NCBI GenBank assembly: GCA_026991065.1
Contig: JALXCG010000313.1
Span: 1-6,525, forward strand
Direction: 5' to 3'
DNA: 6,525 nt
DNA from: JALXCG01 sp026991065 [NCBI: Gemmatimonadota bacterium]
GTDB lineage: Bacteria > GCA-2686955
Part shown: positions 1 to 5,144 of the stretch, one piece after another
Numbering within the stretch: position 1 is the first letter of the stretch
How the letters are laid out: every line of letters begins with the position of its first letter
Made by a program: the position numbers and the translations under genes
The notes under the pieces: generated by a model
What the model was told of the DNA's origin: nothing
Databases searched by the model: none
Seen by the model: only the letters and a program-made list of their open reading frames with translations

Positions 1-22
1 TCGCTGTCGGAGCGTAGCGCGC

Positions 23-910
23 GTGTCACCAAAGCCCCCAATCCCGCCGCAACCGCAAGACAAATCGGAGCCGAGAGGAGCGGTGGAGAAACCGCGATCC
101 GGATCCGCTGAGTTCCGTCTGCCACCTCTGCGCCCCCCCTCCAGCAGCGCGGCGCGGGAGGGGGCGGACCGCATCTCGCCTCCGCTGGGAGACGATCTCG
201 GCGAGATGATCGTTCGGCTGCAGGAGGAGATCGACGTTCTCCGCAACCCGATGACCGGTGTGCACGACGAAATCCGCCGCTATCGCGGTGTCGTAAGGGG
301 TGTTTTGCTCTCGCTCATGTCGGCGATCGAGGCCAAGCACCGGCCAACCTATGAACACTGCCGCCGGGTCAGCGCTCTGGCGCTGCTGTTGGGGCGTGCC
401 ATGGGCCACTCGGAGCGAGACCTGGAAACGCTGGAATATGGCGGGCTGCTGCACGATGTCGGCAACATCGGCATGCCGGAACAGCTTCTGGCCAGGAAGG
501 GGGAACTCACCGCGGAGGAGGAGCGACTGCTCCGCGATCACACCACCCGTGGTGACCGGATCGTGCGCAAGGTTCCGGACCTTGATGCGATCGCCGACAT
601 TGTCCGCCTGCACCATGAGCAGGTCGACGGCCACGGCTACCCGGACGGCCTGAGCGGCGACGCGATCCCATTGCCGGTGCGGGTGGTCGCCTGTGCTGAT
701 TACTTCGATACAATCGCGCGTCCGCACGGCACACAGGCGCAAGCGCTCTCCGCCAACGAAGCACTGGCGAAAGTGCGTGAGGTAGCCGGCGTGATCCTGG
801 ACCGCGAGGTCGTTGCCGCCATGGCGTCCTTCGAGAACAACGCCCTGGTGGAAGAGGTGTTGCGCGACAATCTCGACGGCGTGCTGGAGATGATGTCACC
901 GGCCCGTTGA
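23..910 (+). CDS. HD-GYP-type phosphohydrolase, stand-alone, with a variant HDxGK motif
   Basis: Predicted cytoplasmic metal-dependent phosphohydrolase of the HD-GYP subfamily, whose characterised members hydrolyse cyclic di-GMP or related nucleotides. Residues 1-55 are Pro/Arg/Ser-rich and probably disordered. Residues 56-100 look helical and lead into the HD domain. Visible motifs are H112 (EHCRRVS), H144-D145 (HDVGNIGMP), H173 (DHTTRGD), H197-H198 with the extended motif HHEQVDGHGYPDGLSGD, and D226 (CADYFD). These cover the usual metal ligands of a binuclear HD-GYP centre. The Lys of the family motif HDxGK is Asn148 here, which may alter activity. There is no receiver, PAS, GGDEF or membrane segment, so the input signal is unknown. 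The start is GTG with GGAG at 9-12. No in-frame stop separates it from the window edge, so an earlier start is possible. The 3' end overlaps the convergent permease gene by 15 bp. The family is confident; the substrate is not known. Confidence 0.9.
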   Translation: MSPKPPIPPQPQDKSEPRGAVEKPRSGSAEFRLPPLRPPSSSAAREGADRISPPLGDDLGEMIVRLQEEIDVLRNPMTGVHDEIRRYRGVVRGVLLSLMSAIEAKHRPTYEHCRRVSALALLLGRAMGHSERDLETLEYGGLLHDVGNIGMPEQLLARKGELTAEEERLLRDHTTRGDRIVRKVPDLDAIADIVRLHHEQVDGHGYPDGLSGDAIPLPVRVVACADYFDTIARPHGTQAQALSANEALAKVREVAGVILDREVVAAMASFENNALVEEVLRDNLDGVLEMMSPAR

Positions 911-2479
911 GAGATCGGCATAGAGCAGAGTTCGGCGGGCGCGACGCCGGGCGAACCGATCCAGCAGAAGATAGAGCAGCAGCAAGCCGGCCAGCACAAC
1001 CACACCGCGGCGAATCGAGTAACGGGCAATGCTCCCCACGGCGGCCAGCAAGCTGGTGCCAAGCGCGGTCAGCAGCAACTGGCGACCGACCGCATGCACC
1101 GAGCGATCGTGGGGCAGGCTAAAGGGATGGCGGGGACGGAGCGCGCGCAGGGCGGTGGCGAGCCCTTCCAGCGCGACGAAAATCAGACCGCTCTCGAGTG
1201 CGGCATGAAGGGCGTTGCCGGCGCCCCCGGCCAACATCAGAGCGACCAAGGTCGCATAGGGAATCAATAGATAGGCCCGAATGGCGCGGCGCACCTGACG
1301 CCCGGGGCGAGTCGGGTCACCACTCGCGGAGAGCAGCAGCCAGGCGGCGCGCGCGTGGCTGGAGTGCAGCGCAAAATCCTGAATCGCCCAGTAGGCGATC
1401 ACACAATAGGCATAGATGGAGATCCGCCAACTGAAGGCCAGTCCCGCGCCGGGCTGAAACAGATCGGTCAATTCGCCCCGCTGGATGCCGACGCCCATCA
1501 CCAGCAGCGAAGCCAGCACCAGGCCGAGCGCGCGGCCGAGTCCCCGCGAATCACGCCAGAGATGCGCCCAGGTCAGAGTGGCGGCCGGCCCGGCCACTGC
1601 CCGTGCCCACCTCTGTAGCGCGGGCCTGACCCGACCGATGCGCCCGGGCGGTGCGCCGGAGACGCCGCGCCGGATGCCGGATCGAGGCGGTGCAAGCAGG
1701 CGAAACTCATGGCTCCGCACGGCAATCGCCGCCGCCGAGACGAGCAGCAGCGCGCCGCCGGAAGCGGCAGCGAAGAGGAGTCGCTGAAGGGCGGGCGGAC
1801 CGCCGGCGAGACCGGGCCGCGGATCCAGCACGCCGAACCAGTGTGGCGGAAGCCACGGCGAGAGGCTCCAGGCCGGAGCCGTCCAAGCCCCGCGCTCGCC
1901 GCGAATCCAGACCACTCCTCCTACATAGAGACCGACGATCAGGGCCTGCAGAACGCCGCGCCGGCCACCGCCGCGGTGGGTTCCGCCGGCGAGAAAGACA
2001 ACTCCCTGCTGGAGCAGAGCGATCGCGGAGATCAGCAGGAGCGAGAAGAGCGGCACACTCAGTAGAAGAGCGAGCCGATCCGGCGGCGATGCCCACAGCA
2101 GCGGCAGCAGAAAGGCACCCAGCGCCGGCCAGAACTCGCAATAGGAGTTCCACCAGGCGGCCACGCCGTAGCTGAGCGGCGCAATCGGCAGATGCCCCAG
2201 GTGGCGAAAATGTTCCCGCCCGCGGCCGGCAAAGGTGGAATCGAGAAGCAGAACCGGCAAGAGGGCCAGCAGAAGAAGAAAGAGCGCGGCGCTGCGACCA
2301 CCGGCGGAGCCATCCAGAGCGCCCGCGGCAACCCGCCCCGCCAGAAAATGCAGAAGGGCTACGCCGGCCATGCCCGCTTGACGCCGCGAGTTCTGCCTCC
2401 GAATGCGGCTGAACAGGCGGCTGAGAATCCGGACGGCATGCCAACTGACGCGGACTCTCTCTGCTTTTCTCTGTTGCAC
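896..2479 (-). CDS. Polytopic ABC-2-type permease-like membrane protein
   Basis: An integral membrane protein of about 527 residues with roughly ten or eleven hydrophobic segments, near residues 63-83, 115-131, 136-164, 175-192, 231-254, 314-331, 348-370, 400-420, 428-445, 466-485 and 490-508. The two halves, separated by a basic cytoplasmic-looking stretch (about 255-300), recall putative ABC exporter membrane subunits. After TM1 comes a 'LPIAPLSYG' segment like the LPxSxxEL region of those proteins, and after TM7 an 'AWLLLSASGDPTRPGRQ' loop. The tail is basic and ends RRTLLYADLSTGR. No Walker motifs are present and no ATPase gene is in the window, so a partner must be encoded elsewhere if this is a transporter. 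The frame is open up to TTG 2650, but that stretch contains an intrinsic terminator and its codon use is not like a gene. GC-rich third positions begin about 2455, so GTG 2479, preceded by GAGG and AAGG, is the best start; ATG 2371 is the alternative. The substrate is unknown. Confidence 0.78.
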   Translation of the reverse strand: MQQRKAERVRVSWHAVRILSRLFSRIRRQNSRRQAGMAGVALLHFLAGRVAAGALDGSAGGRSAALFLLLLALLPVLLLDSTFAGRGREHFRHLGHLPIAPLSYGVAAWWNSYCEFWPALGAFLLPLLWASPPDRLALLLSVPLFSLLLISAIALLQQGVVFLAGGTHRGGGRRGVLQALIVGLYVGGVVWIRGERGAWTAPAWSLSPWLPPHWFGVLDPRPGLAGGPPALQRLLFAAASGGALLLVSAAAIAVRSHEFRLLAPPRSGIRRGVSGAPPGRIGRVRPALQRWARAVAGPAATLTWAHLWRDSRGLGRALGLVLASLLVMGVGIQRGELTDLFQPGAGLAFSWRISIYAYCVIAYWAIQDFALHSSHARAAWLLLSASGDPTRPGRQVRRAIRAYLLIPYATLVALMLAGGAGNALHAALESGLIFVALEGLATALRALRPRHPFSLPHDRSVHAVGRQLLLTALGTSLLAAVGSIARYSIRRGVVVLAGLLLLYLLLDRFARRRARRTLLYADLSTGR

Positions 2480-2535
2480 GCCTTGGCCACCATTCCTCAG
2501 AGCGCAGATCGACGGAAGCTGCGCGCTGCTCCCGC

Positions 2536-2576
2536 AAGAAAAACGGAACACCTCGCGCCAAGGCGAAGTGTTCCGT
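2536..2576 (-). terminator. Strong Rho-independent terminator
   Basis: Read on the - strand, ACGGAACACTTCGC (2576-2563) pairs with GCGAGGTGTTCCGT (2556-2543) as a 14-bp stem with one G-U wobble and a 6-nt loop. The U-rich tract UUUUCUU (2542-2536) follows at once. The opposite strand has no comparable T-tract after the stem, so the direction is clear. The hairpin lies about 280 nt past the barrel gene's stop but only about 70 nt past the predicted start of the small transcript, and 56 nt before the permease start codon. Confidence 0.9.
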
Positions 2577-2648
2577 AAGTTTGTGTCGCCCGGGTGGGAG
2601 CATTGGTAGGATGTGTGGTAGGGAAAATGGGTAGGATACCCGGGCGAC
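2536..2648 (-). ncRNA. Candidate novel small RNA or structured leader, about 113 nt
   Basis: This is a compact unit bounded by a promoter-like sequence and an intrinsic terminator. The predicted start is about 2648, a G at the base of the first stem. The RNA would have a 5' hairpin with a 12-bp perfect stem and a large C-rich, G-poor loop, a short linker (about CAAACUU), and the terminator hairpin. I see no convincing reading frame confined to it. One ATG at 2603-2601 opens a frame that runs through the terminator. I recognise no known family: it lacks 6S, SRP, tmRNA or RNase P features. By established analogy, sRNAs with exposed C-rich loops (the UCCC-type Rsa RNAs of Staphylococcus, the CCUCCUCCC 'cuckoo' RNAs of Rhodobacter) pair with G-rich ribosome-binding regions. 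A leader attenuator for the downstream permease gene is the main alternative. The structure is seen directly; expression and function are inferred. Confidence 0.68.
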
Positions 2649-2649
2649 A
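2584..2649 (-). repeat. 12-bp inverted repeat enclosing a 42-nt C-rich loop with three CCTACC repeats
   Basis: TGTCGCCCGGGT (read on the - strand from 2649 to 2638) is perfectly complementary to ACCCGGGCGACA (2595-2584). The 42-nt loop (2637-2596) contains 20 C, 11 T, 10 A and a single G. It holds three near-identical nonamers: ATCCTACCC (2637-2629), TCCCTACCA (2624-2616) and ATCCTACCA (2612-2604), spaced 12-13 nt apart. Such a G-poor stretch is conspicuous in a GC-rich genome and would stay single-stranded. Confidence 0.85.
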
Positions 2650-2654
2650 ACTGT

Positions 2655-2684
2655 ATGTTAGCCCCGCCTGCCGGAGGGCGTCAA
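2655..2684 (-). promoter_or_regulatory. Sigma70-like promoter for the small RNA/leader
   Basis: On the - strand, TTGACG (2684-2679, 5 of 6 matches to the -35 consensus) is followed after 18 nt by TAACAT (2660-2655, 4 of 6 matches to the -10 consensus). The expected start, about 6 nt further on, is near 2648, which is exactly the base of the 12-bp stem. The agreement between promoter position, stem base and downstream terminator is what makes the call credible. Confidence 0.65.
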
Positions 2685-2852
2685 GCGTTGATCGTCACCC
2701 TTGATCCAGCGTCTGCGTCGTTGGCCGCGAAACTGCCTGCCGGCGGCCGAGAAGATCCGGAACCGATGCACTGGCACGGGGTTGCAAAACCGGCCGGGGG
2801 GGATTCCGGGCAGCGGCATCAACGGTCGACCGGCGCGCCGCGCGACAAACGC
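2685..2852. other. Non-coding spacer between the barrel gene and the small RNA promoter
   Basis: No gene is apparent in these 168 bases. Just after the barrel gene's stop there are two adjacent short palindromes, CGGTCGACCG (2823-2832) and GGCGCGCC (2832-2839). A 6-bp inverted repeat, GGCCGC/GCGGCC (2723-2728 and 2743-2748), lies about 40 nt upstream of the -35 element and could be an operator, but it is short and could be chance in GC-rich DNA. I see no stem followed by a T-tract, so the barrel transcript has no obvious intrinsic terminator before 2576. Confidence 0.5.
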
Positions 2853-3968
2853 CTAGAATGCATGACCGAAGTTGAGGTAGAGGTGCCACCCGGCGCCACT
2901 GCCGCCATAGGCCAGATCCGCCCGCGAAATCAACCCGCGCGCACCCGACATCACCCGCAATCCACCACCAACACCGCCGTGAAGCCCCCCGGGTGCTGCA
3001 TCCAGAAACCCGGGAGCCACCTCTCCCGCATCGGCGAAAGCGACCAGCCCCACTTGGCGATGCGGCGTCCAGCGCACTTCGACGGTGGCGCTCCTGCGGG
3101 TAGCATCCCGGTAGCGCCCGTAATACTGGCCGCGGCCATAGAGCCCACCGCCATAGATCGGGAAGAGATAAAAGGGCGGATCATCCCCGGACACACCGGC
3201 GGTTTCCAGGCGCAGCGCGGCAACCAGATCGCTTCCCAGGGCGTGATAGGCTCGGGCATCGAGTGCCCAACGCCAATAGTGCAGATCGGGCCCCAGGGCT
3301 CGCCCCCCCTCGATGCGCAACAGAGATCCCCGCCGCGGCGCCCATTCAATGTCGCGACGATCCTGCTGCAGAATCACTGACGCCACCACCCGCTCACTGC
3401 TTTCACCGCTGTAGGTCCCCGTGCCGAGCAGCAGCGGGTCGGGATCGAAGATCGTCTCTTCGTGGGCGAACTGCAGCCGCAAACGCCCCTCCCAGTTGCG
3501 GCCGAGGCGACGCCCCGGCTCCACCCCAAGCGCATAGGTGCGGCGTTCGTAACGGACTTCATCCGCGGCTGCGGAGGCATTGCCCACGCCAAAAAAACGC
3601 GCGCTCCCATCATCCATGAAGAAGAGCAGAGCGCGCAGCGTCGTCGCGGTGCCGATAAAGCGATAGGTTCGATAGGTGGCTTCGGTGGTCCAGTAGTCAT
3701 GCTGGGCAAAGAAGAGCATGCTCTCCACGCGGGTCGCCGCCGGCCTCGGCCCGAGCGCGTAGATCTTGGCGCCGGCTCCGACCCCCTGCTCTTCCGACCA
3801 GGAAACAACCGGCTGCACCGCCCACTCGAAGCCGGTCGCGGCCGGCCGGGTGGTCAGCGAGTCGGGGTCCGCACCCTCGTCAGGCCGCGCTCCCGCCAGC
3901 GCCGGTCCGACGCAGCCCAGGAGCAGCGCCAGCGTCGCCGCGGGCCATCCACCGCGCCGCCTCGCCAT
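2853..3968 (-). CDS. Barrel-only Omp85/D15-like outer-membrane protein
   Basis: Predicted outer-membrane beta-barrel of about 371 residues, resembling the C-terminal barrel of BamA/TamA-type proteins (bacterial surface antigen D15 domain). A basic N-terminus (MARRRGGW) and a hydrophobic core end in GPALAGA, a signal peptidase I-like site. LLGC within the core weakly resembles a lipobox. After a linker of about 25 residues, alternating aromatic/polar strands run to the end. Diagnostic points are GRGQYYGRYRD, equivalent to the RGY/RGF loop-6 motif of Omp85 proteins, then VEVRW, VGGGLRV, SRADLAYG and a terminal strand YLNFGHAF with C-terminal Phe as recognised by the BAM complex. There is no room for POTRA domains, so this is a barrel alone. 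ATG 3968 is chosen because GAGGGGG (3977-3971) precedes it and the signal peptide begins there. ATG 3983 overlaps the upstream gene's TGA by one base and is an alternative coupled start. It probably shares an operon with the isomerase gene. The substrate or cargo is unknown. Confidence 0.83.
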   Translation of the reverse strand: MARRRGGWPAATLALLLGCVGPALAGARPDEGADPDSLTTRPAATGFEWAVQPVVSWSEEQGVGAGAKIYALGPRPAATRVESMLFFAQHDYWTTEATYRTYRFIGTATTLRALLFFMDDGSARFFGVGNASAAADEVRYERRTYALGVEPGRRLGRNWEGRLRLQFAHEETIFDPDPLLLGTGTYSGESSERVVASVILQQDRRDIEWAPRRGSLLRIEGGRALGPDLHYWRWALDARAYHALGSDLVAALRLETAGVSGDDPPFYLFPIYGGGLYGRGQYYGRYRDATRRSATVEVRWTPHRQVGLVAFADAGEVAPGFLDAAPGGLHGGVGGGLRVMSGARGLISRADLAYGGSGAGWHLYLNFGHAF

Positions 3969-3982
3969 TGCCCCCTCACCCA

Positions 3983-5080
3983 TCAACCGGCACCACCACC
4001 CATGAGTTCCGGATCCAGGATCTCCACCCGCGCCTCGGCCCGCAGTTGCCGCAGCCAGCGATCACGCGCCGCCTGCTTGCGCTCCTCGAGCAACTGCTGC
4101 CGAATCATCTCTTCGGCGTCGGCGAAAGTGAGGGATTTGGCATCTTGCCGCGCTTCAACCCGCAGCACATGAAACCCGAAGCGGCTTCTCAGCACCGGTG
4201 AGAGTTCACCGATCGGCAGATCGACAACCGCCTCGCGCAGGGGCGAAACCAGCTCCTCAAGCGTAACATCGCCCACCAGACCGCCATTGGCCGCGCTGCC
4301 ATCGTCGGAAACCTCGCGCGCAACGTCGGCGAACTCCTGGCCGGTCCGAACCCGCTCCCGGGCCCGCTCGGCCGCCGTCCGGGCCTGGTTCACCTGCTCT
4401 TCGGACGCGCCACGATCCACCTTGACGACAATCTGCCGAAGCTGGACCGAAGGCTCGCGATGAAACTCGGTGGGGTTGGCATCGTAATAGGCGCGCACCT
4501 CGTCATCGCTCAGCGCGATATCACTGGTGAGTTCGTTCTCGACATATTTCTGAATCACCAATTCGTGCGCCAAGTTGTTCTTGTAGCTCTCTTCGGTGAT
4601 GCCGCGCCGCTCCAGTTCCTGCTGAAACTCCTCGCGGCTGGCATAGCGGGCGCGGGCGAAAGAGAGTTCCAGTTCAACCTCATCCGGCGAGACCTCAGTG
4701 CCGGCCGCTTTGGCCGCGTCATACATCAGCGCTTGCCCGATCATCGACTCCAGCACCGCACTGCGCGCCTGCTGCAAAGTTGCGGGTGAAGCATCTTCAA
4801 CCGTGAGATCGTTCTGAATCAGCAGGGACGCGACACGGTTGTCGAACTCCTCGCGTTGCAGCGGATTGCCATTGACCTTGGCAATCACATCATTCGCCTG
4901 ATCGCCCATGCACCCGGCCACCAGCGTGAAGAGCGCCGGAACCACCAGCAAGCTCAACGCGCGCCACTGAAAACCGTGCGGAGCAAAAGCGCGACCTGGG
5001 CGCCGCGGCGACCGGCCCGCGGTCACGGACCGAAAGCGCGAAATCAGGCGGGCACCGGCCCGGGGGAGGGCATTCTTCAT
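3983..5080 (-). CDS. SurA/PrsA-type peptidyl-prolyl isomerase lipoprotein
   Basis: Predicted periplasmic folding factor, 365 residues, anchored by a lipid at Cys57 (lipobox LVAGC after the hydrophobic run LSLLVVPALFT). Residues 64-210 form the helical chaperone domain typical of SurA_N proteins (IAKVNGNPLQREEFD, later YYDANPTEF). Residues 212-310 form a parvulin rotamase domain with GQEFADVAREVSDD, the glycine-rich NGGLVGDV, GELSPV and FGFHVLRV. A C-terminal helix (320-350) returns to the chaperone domain, as in SurA. The first parvulin His is replaced by Arg215 (LRQIVV), a change I recall in other non-canonical SurA-like proteins. ATG 5080 is preceded by GGAG (5093-5090) at 9 nt. The frame is open back to 5818, but there it lies inside the preceding gene. 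The segment before the lipobox is long (about 40 residues, ten Arg/Lys, no acidic residue). The barrel gene follows closely, so that protein is a plausible client. Confidence 0.88.
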   Translation of the reverse strand: MKNALPRAGARLISRFRSVTAGRSPRRPGRAFAPHGFQWRALSLLVVPALFTLVAGCMGDQANDVIAKVNGNPLQREEFDNRVASLLIQNDLTVEDASPATLQQARSAVLESMIGQALMYDAAKAAGTEVSPDEVELELSFARARYASREEFQQELERRGITEESYKNNLAHELVIQKYVENELTSDIALSDDEVRAYYDANPTEFHREPSVQLRQIVVKVDRGASEEQVNQARTAAERARERVRTGQEFADVAREVSDDGSAANGGLVGDVTLEELVSPLREAVVDLPIGELSPVLRSRFGFHVLRVEARQDAKSLTFADAEEMIRQQLLEERKQAARDRWLRQLRAEARVEILDPELMGGGAG

Positions 5081-5089
5081 TCGATCAAT

Positions 5090-5093
5090 CTCC
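5090..5093 (-). promoter_or_regulatory. Ribosome binding site that sets the isomerase start
   Basis: GGAG on the - strand lies 9 nt before ATG 5080. It favours ATG 5080 over ATG 5095, fifteen bases upstream in the same frame, which has only a G-run before it. Confidence 0.6.
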
Positions 5094-5099
5094 ATCAGG

Positions 5100-5120
5100 G
5101 CCACCCCCGAAGGGGGCAGC
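5100..5120 (-). promoter_or_regulatory. Stable hairpin in the leader of the isomerase gene
   Basis: Read on the - strand, GCTGCCCCC (5120-5112) pairs with GGGGGTGGC (5108-5100) around a TTC loop: five G-C pairs next to the loop, two G-U wobbles, then two outer pairs. No T-tract follows, so it is not a standard terminator. It ends 6 nt before the GGAG of the isomerase gene and could tune translation or mark an RNA-processing point between the two genes. Function is inferred only. Confidence 0.45.
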
Positions 5121-5144
5121 GGCAATTCAGTAGATGCCGGCGTC

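Noticed and set aside
26-742. 238-codon - strand frame opposite the HD-GYP gene
   Set aside because: The + strand frame has unmistakable HD-GYP motifs; the opposite frame has none and results from high GC.
1707-2603. 298-codon - strand frame beginning at the ATG inside the C-rich loop
   Set aside because: It is an Arg/Ser/Ala-rich out-of-frame shadow of the permease gene and runs straight through the terminator hairpin.
2604-2637. The three CCTACC-containing nonamers as a CRISPR-like or iteron array
   Set aside because: The repeats are only about 9 bp at 12-13 nt spacing inside one hairpin loop, with no spacers of usual length and no replication or cas genes nearby.
2536-2648. Known housekeeping RNA (6S, SRP, tmRNA) or a described riboswitch
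   Set aside because: There is no long bulged rod, SRP apical GGAA loop, tRNA-like domain or recognisable aptamer core; the loop is simply C-rich and unpaired.
2480-2650. N-terminal extension of the permease reading frame up to TTG 2650
   Set aside because: The stretch contains an RNA-like stem-loop and an intrinsic terminator, its encoded residues look unlike a membrane-protein N-terminus, and third-position GC bias appears only from about 2455.
2720-2852. Intrinsic terminator just after the barrel gene
   Set aside because: CCGGCCGG followed by TTTT on the - strand (about 2787-2798) cannot form a stem with a proper loop, and no other stem plus T-tract is present.
2655-3380. 241-codon + strand reading frame opposite the barrel gene
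   Set aside because: Most of it is a GC-driven mirror of the barrel gene; the product is low-complexity and Pro/Gln/Arg-rich with no domain-like pattern.
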